Source of the DNA: Camellia lanceoleosa
Taxonomy: Eukaryota > Streptophyta > Magnoliopsida > Ericales > Theaceae
Assembly: GCA_025200525.1 (NCBI GenBank)
Contig: CM045762.1
Span: 108,908,734-108,972,733, forward strand
Direction of reading: 5' to 3'
Length of the DNA: 64,000 bases
In this document: piece after piece, positions 34,931 to 46,322 of the stretch
Layout of the letters: each line of letters begins with the position of its first letter
How positions within the stretch are numbered: the first letter of the stretch is position 1
Position numbers and translations under genes: made by a program
The notes under the pieces: model-generated
Told to the model about the DNA's origin: nothing
What the model saw: only the letters and a program-made list of their open reading frames with translations
Database searches by the model: none

Positions 34931-36063
34931 CACTACTACAAAAATAGTTAAAGATCACACTTTGACAAAAAAAAAGATCTCACTTTTATTGGAAGTGTGA
35001 TAAAAAAAAATTAGATTGATATTTTAATCACACTTAATTTGATTGAGTGTGATAATATTTATTTTTTATGTCACTTTTCAATTAAGTGTGATTATATATA
35101 TATTTTTTTAATCACACCTTCTAATTAAAGTGTGATTATATATACACTACTATTTTTTAATCACACTTTTTAAACAAGTGTGATTATATATATATTTTTT
35201 AATCACACATTCTAATTAAAGTGTGATTATTTATATATTTTTCAATCACACCTTCTAATTAAAGTGTGATTATATATACAAAACTACTTTTTAATCACAC
35301 TTTTTAAACAAGTGTGATTATATATATATTTTTTAATCACACATTCTAATTAAAGTGTGATTATCTATATATTTTTTAATCACACCTTCTAATTAAAGTG
35401 TGATTATACATACACTACTACTTTTTAATCACATTTTTTAAATAAGTGTGATTATATATATATATTTTAATCACACATTCTAATTAAAGTGTGATTATTT
35501 ATATATTTTTTAATCACACTTTCTAATTAAAGTGTGATTATATATATACTACTACTTTTTAATCACACTTTTTAAATAAGTGTGATTATATATATATTTT
35601 TTAATCATACTTTCTAATTAAAGTGTGATTATTTATATAAGTGTGATTATATATACACTACTACTTTTTAATCACACTTTTTAAATAAGTGTGATTATAT
35701 ATATATATATATATTTTAATCACACATTCTAATTAAAGTGTGATTATATATACACTATTACTTTTTAATCACACTTTTTAAATAAGTGTGATTATTTATA
35801 TATTTTTTAATCACATAATGTAATTAAAATGTGATTATATATACATTACTACTTTTTAATCACAGTTTTTAAATAAGTGTGATTATATATATATATATAT
35901 ATATTTAATCACACTTCCTAAATAGGTGTAATTGTATAAAATATTTCAAATTGATTTTTATATAAAATATACAATTCCCAAATTTTTAATCACACTTAAT
36001 CTGATTGAGTGTGATAATATTTATTTTTTATGTCACTTTCTAATTAAGTGTGATTATGTATAT
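34931..36063. repeat. Left subterminal array of the CACTA element
   Basis: More than 20 short hairpins of the form AATCACAC(T/A)TT...AA(A/G)TGTGATT, separated by AT tracts (TATATATA, ACACTACTACTTTTT). Two hairpins make a higher-order unit of about 100 bp repeated roughly ten times. The core AGTGTGATT matches the first bases inside the terminal repeat and the array at the right end. Confidence 0.9.
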
Positions 36064-36394
36064 ATGGGGTAAATTACACTGACACCCCCTAAGATTTATG
36101 TTTATTACAATTCTCCCTTCACGTTTTGAAAATTACATCTCCCTCCCTGAGATTTAAAGTTTCATTACAGATTTCCCCCCTTAGCAATTTAATTTTTTTA
36201 AATACTAATTTTGTTCTTACTGGGTAAATTACATTGACACCCCTTACATTTTAGAAATTATAATCCTCTCCCTAAGGTTTAAATTAGCATTGCCAATTGC
36301 CCTATCGATTAGTATTAGTTGGAAAAAAAATTCATTGAAAAAAAATTAACTGGAAAAAAAATTAATGGAAAAAAAAAATTGTTAGTAAAATTTT
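36064..36394. repeat. Duplicated GGGTAAATTACA...GACACCCC segment
   Basis: GGGGTAAATTACACTGACAC at 36065 and GGGTAAATTACATTGACACC at 36221 begin two related segments of about 155 bp, each followed by AT-rich text with CTCCCTAAGRTTT-like pieces. It looks like the head-to-tail remnants of a small unknown repeat. Confidence 0.55.
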
Positions 36395-37215
36395 TAAATT
36401 TATGTTTAAAAACCAACATAAACTTATTTTTTGAATTTACGTTTTTTTCCTCAAATTTACAAACTGAGACAACTATTTATAAATCAAAAAAATTATCAAA
36501 TAAGTTTTTATGACAATTTTTAAAATTTTTGTAAATATAAATTGAAAACTGAAAACGAAATGGTTACCAAACAGGTTTCAGATAGTAAAAATGTCGTAAA
36601 ATTAACAAATAATTAAATAAGTTACCAACATAAGAAATGACTTATCAAAAAATTCTTAGGCTATGTATAGTTTGATTTTTAGAAAAAAAAATTAAAAATT
36701 AAAAATTAATTTGGTTAAGAAATAAAAAATAAAAAATAATTATCATTTTTATATAATTTGTATCTTTCGAGTGGTTAGAAATAATTTTTTATAAATTAAA
36801 TTGAAACAACCATACGTATGTATATAACCTGCCCAAAAGTTAAAATGATAATTATTTTTTGCCCTTAAATGATAATTATTTTTTTGTTTTTATTTCTTAA
36901 CCAAATTAATTTTTAATTTTTAATTTTTTTTTTCTAAAAATCAAACCATATATGGCCCACGAATCTTTTGATAAGTCATTTCTTACATTGGTAATTTATT
37001 TAATTATTTGTTAATTTTACAATATTTTTACTATCTAAAGCCTGTTTGCTAAGGTACCATTTGGTAACACCTACGTTTTCAGTTTTCTGTTTATATTTAC
37101 AAAAATTTTAAAAACTCGAATAAAAACTTGTTTGGAAAATTTTTGATTTATAAATCAGTAGTCTCAGTTTATAAATTTGGCCAAAAAATGTAAACTTAAA
37201 AAATGTGTTTCCGTT
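36395..37215. repeat. Long foldback (inverted repeat), arms of about 350 bp
   Basis: The left arm (about 36395-36760: AAATTTACAAACTGAGAC, GAAATGACTTATCAAAA, AATTTGGTTAAGAAATAAAA) is mirrored by the right arm (about 36870-37215: TTTCTTAACCAAATTAATTT, TTTTGATAAGTCATTTC, GTCTCAGTTTATAAATTTG). The two are separated by about 110 bp. Confidence 0.8.
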
Positions 37216-37240
37216 TTGAGTTTTTAGTTGTTTTTTTTTT

Positions 37241-38056
37241 TTTACCACCCAACACTAGCCACCACCCTCCACCATTTTCCACCACCTTCTTCCGCCACCA
37301 CCACCCACCACCCATCCCCTACTACCACCTGCCACCACCACTCACCACCCACCTGCCCCCACCAACACCCACACCCACCCACCATCACCCACCACCCACC
37401 GCTTATATACCACCCGCCACTACCATCCACCGCCCGCCACCTACCCGCTACCACCACTCAGCACCCATCTACCACCACCATCCACCACCCGCCACCACCA
37501 GCCCCCCACCACCACCAGCCACCTGCCCTCCCCCCCCCACCACCACCACCCCCCACAACCACCACCACCACCACCACCTACCACCCACCCGCCACCCACT
37601 CGCTACCACTTGTCACTTTCACCCACCCACAACCACCACCACCCGCCATCCGCCACCCACCCACCACAACCACCCGTCACCATCCTACACCACCTCTTCC
37701 CACCCCCACCACTTCACACTCGCTACCACCCACCACCCGCCACCATCACCCACCATCACCACCCGCCACCTACCTATTACCACCACCCACCCGCCACACA
37801 CCTGTCACCACCACCCACCACCCGCCACCACCACCACCACCCACTCGCTACCACTTGCCACCGTCATCCACCTACTCACCACCACCACCATCGTCACCCA
37901 CCCACCCACCACCACCACCACCACGCCACCACCCACAACCACCGCCATCCGCCACCCACCCACCACCATCGCCACACCACCCACCGCCACCACCACCACC
38001 ACACCACCACCACCCACTCGCTACCACTCATCACTCGTCACCATCACCCACCCACA
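37241..38056. repeat. CCA/CCACC-rich simple tract, about 0.8 kb
   Basis: Almost wholly CCA, CCACC and CCAT units on the + strand, with few G. Open frames in all three + frames give only Pro/His/Thr runs, so it is not a gene. Confidence 0.92.
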
Positions 38057-38305
38057 TTAAAAATGTCGTAAAATAAGCAAATAATTAAATAAGTTACCAA
38101 CATAAGAAATGACTTATCAAAAGATTCTTAGGCTATAATGTAGTTTGATTTTTAGAAAAAAAAAATTAAAAATTAAAAATTAAAAATTAATTTAGTTAAA
38201 AAATAAAAAATAAATATCACTTTTATATAATTTTTATCTTTCGAATAATTAAAAATAATTTTTTATAAATTTAATTGAAACAGTCACCCGTATGTATATA
38301 ACCTA
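38057..38305. repeat. Third copy of the foldback arm, direct orientation
   Basis: AAAATGTCGTAAAATAAGC through GAAATGACTTATCAAAA to CGTATGTATATAACC repeats the left arm and centre (36588-36835) after the CCA tract, with small indels. It ends just before a short hairpin (GGCGCTAAAA...TAGCGCC at 38318-38344). Confidence 0.8.
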
Positions 38306-38399
38306 AAAAAAAATATAGGCGCTAAAATAAAATGTTGTAGCGCCATCACCAAAAATATTAAAAAAAATAAAAAAATAAGCTCTGCTGCTATTCAGCAAA

Positions 38400-38620
38400 T
38401 AAGAGAGGGAGAAGATAAAGGGTTAGAAAGGGAGACTAATTGGGCAGCGGTGAGACTTCGTCCTAGAACGGTGCTATCTCTCTTAGTGATTCTTCTTCGA
38501 TTCTTCTACAGGTCGGTGATTCATCTCAAGATTGTGATTTCGAAGTTCGATTTTGAGCACAGCTGCATGATTCATCTCCGTGGATTTGGAACTCTTCGTC
38601 TTCTTCGATCAGAGGTTTGT
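38400..38620 (+). other. Possible captured first exon (5' UTR-like)
   Basis: A locally GC-richer stretch (GGGCAGCGGTGAGACTTCGT ... CTTCTTCGATCAGAG) followed by a GT-rich, T-rich run (GTTTGTTTTTCTTTTTGATC) resembles the 5' UTR/first exon and intron start of a plant gene. No protein match is recognised. Confidence 0.35.
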
Positions 38621-39069
38621 TTTTCTTTTTGATCCATACAAATTGCATATATATATATATATATGTGTGTGTGTATGTATGTATATGATTGTGTTTACGA
38701 AGTTTAATTTGATTGTTGATTGTTTGTTATTTGAGCTTCAAATCTCTGTGATTCTATCTGTTTAGTTACTAAAAAACAGTTTGCTGGAATAATTTTTCTA
38801 GAATAAATCACTTTAATTATTCGTTTTTGATCTGTTTTGTTTCTCTGTGATTATTTTGATCGATTCAATTCCTTATTTTGTTTGTTTGTTTGTTAGTTTT
38901 TCTATTTCATTTTTTTTTTTTTTTAAGAAATGTTTGATTTTGTCTTTTTAAGGTTAATATTAATCTCTATGTTTGTGTGTGCGTTGTGTTGACCTGTATG
39001 GCTTTATCATGAATATTTGTCTTGTTTAACTTTTTTGGGATCTAAATTGGTCTTAAAACAAATTACTGT

Positions 39070-39430
39070 CACTACAAGAAAACTGGGTATATGAGACGGG
39101 ATTATTTGCGACGGGACACTTGCCGTCTCAAAAAGTCACTTTTTGCGACGGCAGAAAATGCCATCTCAAAAAAGCAGAGCATTTGCACGGATTATTTTGC
39201 CGTCTCAAAGCGAGCATTTGCATTTGATTACCATTGCCGCATTCGCGACGGCACTATTTGCCGTCTCAAAAAATGAGAGTATTTGAGACGGTATTTTTTG
39301 TCGTCGCAAATAGTCACATTTTTTGAGATTCAAAATAGTGCCGTCAAGAATGCTCGCTTTTTGAGACAAGAAATGATGCCGTCAAGAATACTACTTTTTG
39401 AGACGGCATTTTCTGCCGTCACCAAAAGTG
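39070..39430 (+). mobile_element. End of a second CACTA element, truncated
   Basis: CACTACAAGAAAACTGGGTA at 39070 is a CACTA end, followed by subterminal hairpins built from GACGGCA...TGCCGTCTCAAAA with TTTGAGACGG variants. I found no matching TAGTG end in this orientation, so only one end survives. It differs in subterminal motif from the enclosing element. Confidence 0.7.
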
Positions 39431-39929
39431 GCTTTCTTGTTTTTTTTTTTAAGTGAATATTTTTAAAATTTTAAATATTTTTTTTAGATGTATCTAAAAA
39501 ACAAAAAATTTATGAAAAAATATTTTTAAAAATTAATAAATACATAAAAATACAAAAAAAAAAAAGTATTGAATTATTGTAATGTTTTTTATATTTTTGA
39601 TATTTAGTGAATTTTTAAAAGATTTTTTTTACAATTTTTTTAATTTTTAGGTGTATTTATGTTAGGTGTGTCTAAAAATTTAAAAAAATACTTAAAATAT
39701 TAAAAAAATTCAGTAAAAACAATATAACACGGAAAATAAGAAAGTATAATTTTCTCAAAAGAGTTTTTGAAAAACTCTAACCTAGCATAGTGATTGTGGT
39801 TTTGAGATAGCTTCATATATATACAGTCAAAAAATGGTTTGAATAAATTCTACGGTATTTTTCTGTCGCAAAAAAAATTAAAAAAAACAATGTCGTCTTA
39901 CTCTTTTGATATAACATTTCTCTTTTCAT

Positions 39930-40960
39930 TCATTTTTTCATCTTCCTGTCTCTCTGTCTCTATCTCTCTCTCTTCTCTTTATCTCTTTTTATTCATTTCT
40001 CTTTATCTCTATCTCTCTCTCTTTCTATGTCTGCCTGTTTCTCTCTCTCTCTCATTTTCTCTCTGTGTCTCTCTTTTCTCTATCTCTCTCGCTCATCTCT
40101 CTTATCTCTATCTCTCTCATTTCTTTTTTTTTCTCTCTCTCTCTCTCTCTTATCTTTCTATCTCTCTCGCTCATTTCTCTTCTCTTTCTGTCTCTTTTTT
40201 TTTCTGTGTCTCTCTCTCGCTCATCTCTTTTCGCTCAATTTCTCTCTTTTTTTGTCTACCTCTTGCTCATCTCTTGTTTCTCTCTCTTTTTCTATATTTC
40301 CATCTCTCTCTCTCTCTCTCTTTATCTCTATCTTTTTTTCTATCTATCTCTCTCTCCATGTCTCTCTCTCACTCATCACTCTTCTCTCTCTGTGTGTCTA
40401 CTTGTCTATTTGTCTATTTCTCCCTCACTATGTTCGCCTTGCTTACTCTCTTACTCCCATCTTTTCTATTTATCGAGCTCCTTCTCGATTTATCGATCCA
40501 CTATAAGAAAATACACTTTTAGCAACCACTTTGTCTATCTCTCTCTCTCGCTCATCACTCTATCTCTGTCTCTCTCTCTCTCTCTCTCTATCTCTCTTCT
40601 TTATCTGTCTCTCACAAAATTAAAATATTTTTTAAATATTTAAATATTTAAAAAATTGATTTGAATTAAGTTTTGAATAGAGTTTTGAATTATCTGTCTT
40701 CTTTATTTATTGAGCTCCCTATCGATTTATTGATCCACTATAAGAAAATGCACTTTTAGCGACCACTTTGTCTCTTTCTCGCTCATCACTCTGTCTTTCT
40801 ATCTCTTTTCTCTATTCGTCTCTCACTATAAGAAAATGCACTTATCTCTATTTGTTTGTCTATCTATCTGTTTGTCTGTCGGTCTGTGTGTCTTTCGTTC
40901 ATCTTTCTTCTCTCTATCTCTCTCATTTGTCTTTTCTCTATTTCTCTCTCTCACCACCCA
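39930..40960. repeat. CT-rich simple sequence with repeated CACTATAAGAAAAT ends
   Basis: Long (TCTC)n and TCTATCTCTCTC tracts. Two related segments of about 100 bp (about 40465-40570 and 40700-40800) each contain GATCCACTATAAGAAAAT, then CACTTTTAGC(A/G)ACC. A third partial copy is near 40824. Long open frames are Ser/Leu low complexity and not genes. Confidence 0.75.
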
Positions 40961-41455
40961 TTTCCTCTACCACCTTCACCACTACTGCAAACACCATTCC
41001 ACCACCATCATTACTTCTACTGTCGCCACTTCACCTCTACGACTACCATTACTACTACTATCGCCACCATTCCACTACTACCATTATCACTACTGCCACT
41101 ACTACTACCATTACCTCTCTTTCACCCCTGCCACTCTATTTACACTACCACTACCACAACTTCACCACTAATCTCTTTCGCCATCACCATCACCATCACC
41201 ATCACCGCCACCACCACCATCATCTCTTATCCACCACCTTCACTACTGCTGCCGCTCCTTTTCCTCTACCACAAAAAATTAGTTCATGATTTTTTATTAA
41301 AATATATATGAAACAAATAGATTTTCAACCTTAATAGCAAAAAGAAAATAAAAATTATTATTTATTTATTTTTATTATTTAAATATTCATTTATGATTTT
41401 TATTTATTTATTATTTATTATTTATTTTTTATTTTTTCTTCATCCCCCCCCCAAA
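40961..41455. repeat. CAC/TAC-rich simple sequence and AT-rich spacer
   Basis: ACCACTACTACC-type repeats to about 41275, then AT-rich sequence with TTTATTTATTATTTATT, then a run of C (41446-41454). Confidence 0.7.
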
Positions 41456-41684
41456 AATTTTTTCCATTCCCGCGCCCCTCAAAATCCCCAATCTCTTTAG
41501 AACCAAAAAAAACTCTAATCCTAATCGTCTCCCTCACATCTCTCTCTCAGTCGCCTCTCTCTCTCTCTCTCTCACCCTCTCGTTCATCTCTGCACCGATC
41601 ACTCTCTCAATCTCTCGTTGTTCATCTCATCGATTCGCACCGATCATCGCACCGCCGATCTACTCACAAGTAAACTCTCTCTCT

Positions 41685-41721
<37 letters not shown>

Positions 41722-42362
41722 CCCGATGGTTGTTTTATATATATATATATATATATATCTGATATATATATACAATACCTTGTAGGTGCCTGGGATGGAT
41801 CATGCTGGAATAGCGACACAGGTTGGGGACTATCCCTTTACCATCTTCCTTTCCCCAATATGTATCTCTTATGTTTTGTGTGGCCATATATCCCTAAGGG
41901 GGTGGATTATTAAGCCGGTTTGCCATTCATCACATAAATGTGAGCTTCTCTTGTAGAAAGGTTAGTTTGTTGACCCTTGATTCTTAATTTTTCCATTTTG
42001 TGAACAATATTTTCCCTCTCTCAATTCTTCATATGTGATGATTAACAATTTCCCACATTAAACTTCCACTGTATGTATGAATATTCTATTGCATATTGGA
42101 ATTAATAAGTAACTGTCTAATTATTGTAATCCATTGAGATTTATCATTACCCACAAAAATAAAAAATGGAGGTTTATCATTCTTAGTTACACCTATGATC
42201 TTATTTGGTAATTTTGGAATTGTGTTATTTAAGTTCTCATTGTTTGGGTCCCAGAAGGTCAGAATATATTAGAGCAGTTTGCTGAAGCATTAAATGTGGT
42301 GTTTATTATTGTGATTTAGTTTTTAATGTTTTTTTTTTTTTTTGGGTTTCCTCCTTTCTTAG
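41456..42362 (+). other. 5' UTR-like stretch and intron-like DNA in the CACTA cargo
   Basis: 41490-41670 resembles a plant 5' UTR (CTCTCTC-rich, then CACCGATCATCGCACCGCC), with (CT)n at 41685-41718 and (AT)n at 41739-41757. The rest up to 42362 is T-rich and ends in a polypyrimidine tract and AG, as an intron would. Confidence 0.4.
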
Positions 42363-42501
42363 GTATTGGTGGTACCCATGTTGGCTCCAAGATCTTACAT
42401 GAGAGAAGATGTGGTTGAGCTACAATGTCATGAGAGTGAAGTGTGCATGCGCTGTGTATTGAGAGCTTGTTTAGAAGGTGTGCCAAGGCTTGCTGAACCA
42501 G
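42363..42501 (+). pseudogene. Exon-like segment 1 of a captured gene
   Basis: Bounded by a T-rich tract plus CTTAG on the left and CCAG|GTCAGTTTC on the right. The open frame reads VLVVPMLAPRSYMREDVVEL, QCHESEVCMRCVLRACLEGV, PRLAEP. The 139-bp size and splice-like borders suit a host exon. I do not recognise the family. It lies with two further exon-like pieces downstream on the same strand inside the CACTA element, suggesting captured host DNA. Confidence 0.5.
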
Positions 42502-44363
42502 GTCAGTTTCTTGATTTATCTTTTATTAGGACAACTGGCATTGCCATAATAAATGAGGGTTTTTCTATTTTGTTCACCTTATGATGTCATTAATGTATGA
42601 CATGAATGTTTGTGTGTGTATTGAAGACAATTGATACATAATAACAATAAATTAGTTAGGGAGTTGGAGTGATACTAAGTTGTCAGCTAGCCTCCCGGTA
42701 ATTTGGTAGGTGGTTGTATTGTATCAAACACTTGGGATGGACTAGATTGCTTTTGTTGCTCTAATTCAAAGGAAGAGAATGCAGAGGGAGTAGCATGTTT
42801 TGCTATTATTACTCTTTTTGTTGTTCTTGTCCTCAATAAAGAAGTCAAAAGAAACACAAAGATCAAAGACCTTGGTTGGTGTTTTTTCTGTTTTTTTTAT
42901 TGTGTAGCTTGTCTTGGGCTTATGACCAAAAGAAACTAAAAGAACACAAGGGAGTTGGAACGAAACTTTCGAGCATTAGTGGTGAATTTTGCTCGAAAGT
43001 CAAGAGCAAAGTTTCAAACTGTCAGCACTGGGCCTCCATATTTAGTACTCTTTGAGTCTAGGTGGTTCACAAAATGCTGCAATCTGTGACTAAGGTAGTC
43101 AATATCATCATTGTCAAATTTATGAATTTTCAACTCATTTGAGGTACCTATCTATATGAAGTTTGAGAATTGTAGATAAAATTATAAAATAGCTAATATA
43201 AGATACAAATGTCACTAGATGGTTACTACATGTTGATTTGATATGTGAATTTGTTGGATGTTTGACTTTTTTTAGAGTTTAATGATTATTTTTTAAACTG
43301 TTGTTAACTTGCATAAGTTTTTGCATTTAATTCTCAATTTTTATCTCTTAGTGGATCTGGTCTAAAAAGAGAGCTTGCATATGGACCTTGGCTTTCTAGT
43401 TTTGAATTTGAGTGCAAATTAGATGAGTGATGATGTTGTTTGTGAAGCATGAATTCCATAGAAATTATAATTTTTGATTGGTCCATTTGGGTTACATCCA
43501 AGCTAGTTAATCCAGACTTAAGCTCAGTATACATCTTAAATTATAACTGTGGCACATACATATATATATGTATGTAAATTTTAGGAGTATATTGATATAG
43601 ATGGGTCTTCAAGACTTTTTTTTTCTTTTTTGTATATCTATTGTTTCAAGATGCCTCGTTAATTAGTTACTCTTGATAACAAATGTTTTGTTGAATTTGC
43701 TATGGAGCTTGCATATAAGGCAGAAGTATCTTTATGAATGTCTCTTATATTTACATCATTGGGACACATTTGCTTATAATATTGTGGTACTAGAAGAACT
43801 ACATGCCTTAACTGGTAAATGAAATACAATTGAAATTGAACATGAAGTGAAATTGAAATAACTGCTGGAAAATGAAGAAAATGGAACTTGCATTAACTGG
43901 TAATGAAATACAATTGAAATTGAACATGAAGTGAAATTGAAAGATAAGTACGGAAATTAAAAATAAATAAATTGGATAATTGAAATGATACGAGTTGATC
44001 TTGAGTTGTGTTGGTGCTTGAACTTTTGCTTATTGCCGCTTGACGTCTTTATATAGTGTTCCATCCCACCTCTTGAAATCGCTTCCCTTGTGTTGTTATA
44101 TGATAAGGTTTACTCTTTTATTATTTGTTGAACTTTTTATGATTCAAATGATAATATAGTTTCTTTGTTTATCTGGTTATGCAACATAGGGTGCTTCAGC
44201 TTGGTTTGTTTCATTCTTATTAATCAATTCGTTTAAGAGACGCAATAATTTACATAGTTATTATTTGTAGTCGATGCAGTATTTATTGAATTACTTTCAC
44301 AATCTTCTATTTTCTCAGATTTTATAATTTTGTAATGATTTCATTCCCTTGGCCTTTCTCTAG
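42502..44363. other. Intron-like DNA in the CACTA cargo
   Basis: AT-rich with no recognised protein. A short direct repeat occurs at 43810-43950 (ATTGAAATTGAACATGAAGT appears twice). It ends in GCCTTTCTCTAG. Confidence 0.45.
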
Positions 44364-44811
44364 AGAAGGGAAGATAAGAAGAAAAGTGCAATAGAGCATG
44401 ATAGGCCAGAACCTCCACTAAAAAAATTGCACTTGGAACAGCGGGAAGATCAGGTTTCATCTACAATGGATAATGCGAACACCATGTTGGGTTTAGAAGA
44501 GGGTGAAAAACCCCAAACTTCAATTGTCCCAAAACTGATGAAATCATCTCAATCGTGTTCCAAAGATATAAAAATTCGATCTAGTTCTCATTCCCTTCCA
44601 GAAGCTGTTAGTAATAAAGGGAAGGACCCTATTTCCCCGCATTTGGCCACCAAATTCACAAAATCATCTTCTGAGAGGGCATCATCTGCTTTGCTTTCTA
44701 ATCAGACAAGGGATGGAGCTGCTTTTGACCATATGCTGAGAGAAAAGAAGCATAAAGATTGTCGCGGTAAAGATTTTGTGGTGCCTAAAAGAAAGAAATC
44801 ATTAATGATGT
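44364..44811 (+). pseudogene. Exon-like segment 2 of a captured gene
   Basis: Follows TTTCTCTAG. The open frame is Lys/Ser-rich and looks disordered: REDKKKSAIEHDRPEPPLKK, LHLEQREDQVSSTMDNANTM, LGLEEGEKPQTSIVPKLMKS, SNKGKDPISPHLATKFTKSS, FDHMLREKKHKDCRGKDFVV, PKRKKSLMM. The basic runs resemble nuclear proteins, but I assign no function. A possible donor is GCG|GTACTT near 44811. The open frame itself continues to TGA near 44849. Confidence 0.5.
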
Positions 44812-45430
44812 GCGGTACTTATGCCGACATATTAGTTGATCTTATATGATGGACTCTTTGGTTTATGTATGCATGTGCGCTTGCCTATGTGAATTTGTGC
44901 TTGGTTGTGTTAGGATATTGGCCTGTGTATGTATTATGTTATGTGCAAAATTGAATTCTGAATTTTTTCCTTGGTTCTGTATGCTTTTTCTGTCAAAGCC
45001 ACAGTCAATGAGCTACATAATGAAAAAGGGATAGACCAGACCATTGAGTTTTGCTTCTGTAACCGGTTATAGTTTTTTGATCTTGTTCTACTAAGAGAAA
45101 AGAATAAAAAAATCCCATGATCTGTAGGGTTTAAGTAATTAGCTTGACTGAGGAAATATGACAGAAGAGTTATTCTAAAGGTTTTTCATGATTCTAATAA
45201 CCACTGTAGTTCATTTGAGCCCTGGAATTTGTATAGGAAATAATATATGTTTCTTCTTAATCCTTTTCTTTATTGAGGCTATAGAAAACAACTAGCTTCA
45301 TAAGTTTGATATGGAAGTAAATGATTACCCCATATGTACCCATCTTATTGATTTTGTATTTTATATTATACATTCAAGTATTACTTATTCGTTTAAGACT
45401 TTTTGCTTTGGTCTTGTTTAGCTCTTCCAG

Positions 45431-45582
45431 GTACACTGGAGGGTCCTTCAATTGGAAATAGTTCCATCAAAGAGTTAGTGTCTCCATGTGACAATAAGGA
45501 CAACAAAGCTGATGCTTCGGCTTGCAATTCTGGGACAACCTCCCCAAATAATTTTGAGATTGCTTCATCGCTCTCTGGATAA
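45431..45582 (+). pseudogene. Exon-like segment 3, terminal, of a captured gene
   Basis: Follows CTCTTCCAG. In frame 3 it reads TLEGPSIGNSSIKELVSPCD, NKDNKADASACNSGTTSPNN, FEIASSLSG, stop at 45580-45582. This is Ser/Asn-rich with no known domain. With segments 1 and 2 it would form the 3' end of a host-like coding sequence. Confidence 0.45.
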
Positions 45583-45984
45583 ATTACATTATTTTTGGTG
45601 TGATCTAAATGTAAGTTTATAAATTAATTAGTAAGTTTATTCATATGATTCTAGTGGTTTTTAAATTAATTTGTTTTTTTATTTTTCAGGTCAGAAATTT
45701 CTCGGAGAGATGCAAAATATGGTCAAAGAATTTAAGAACTTAGAATTTTCAAGTTTTTTTTTTTTTTTTAATGTATGTAATCACAGTTAAATTTTTTTTT
45801 TTTATTAATTTCTTTGTATATACTTTTAAACATTTAACTTTCATTTATGAAATATATGATGTTATTTCATTCAATATATGGTTGTGATTCAAAATATAGT
45901 ATATCGTGTGTATTACATTCTTCAAATGCGCGTACAAAAATAATATTGATTATTCTTTAAATATTTCAATTTTTTTATTACAGG
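45583..45984. other. AT-rich tail of the CACTA interior
   Basis: No coding sequence or defined repeat; several poly-T runs. Confidence 0.45.
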
Positions 45985-46319
45985 TTTTATTAGTTATTAA
46001 TCACACTTAAAAGGTATGATCTAAAGTTTTTAATCGCATTTAAAAAGTGTGATTTAAAGTTTTTAATCACACTTAAAAGGTGTGATTTAATGTTTTTAAT
46101 CACACTTAAAAAGTGTGATCTAAATATTTTTAATCACACTTAAAAGATGTGATGAAAGCATTTTTTAATGACACTTAAAAAGTGTGATTAAAAATGACCA
46201 TTTTTAATCACACTCTCAAAGACCATACTTTAATAAAACTTAAAAGGTGTGATTAAAAAACATACATCACACCAAAAAAGTGTGATCTTTATCTATATTT
46301 GTATTAGTGCATACAAGTA
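45985..46319. repeat. Right subterminal array of the CACTA element
   Basis: About ten copies of TTTTTAATCACACTTAAAA(A/G)GTGTGAT, then the terminal repeat ending GTATTAGTG. The hairpin unit differs in its loop from the left array but keeps the AATCACACTT/AAGTGTGATT core. Confidence 0.9.
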
Positions 46320-46322
46320 TAG

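Larger units (their letters stand above)
34931..46319. mobile_element. CACTA (En/Spm-type) DNA transposon, 11.4 kb, no transposase visible
   Basis: The left end CACTACTACAAAAATAG and right end (reverse complement CACTAATACAAATATAG) form the CACTA terminal repeat. The TSD CAT is at 34928-34930 and 46320-46322. Both ends carry dense AAGTGTGATT palindromic subterminal repeats, the usual transposase-binding zone. The interior holds a foldback, simple-sequence tracts, ends of other CACTA elements and exon-like pieces. I found no TNPD/TNPA-type transposase frame, so it is taken as non-autonomous. Confidence 0.9.

Noticed and set aside
34931..36063. CRISPR-like array of repeats and spacers
   Set aside because: The units are CACTA subterminal hairpins in plant DNA, with AT-run spacers and no cas genes; the flanking TSD and CACTA ends explain it.
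37203..38076. Open frames of 153-285 codons rich in Pro, His and Thr
   Set aside because: They are frame readings of a CCA repeat, with no codon or domain evidence of a real protein.
39839..40643. Three long overlapping + strand open frames of 159-227 codons
   Set aside because: They are Ser/Leu/Phe readings of CT-rich simple sequence; all frames are open for the same reason.
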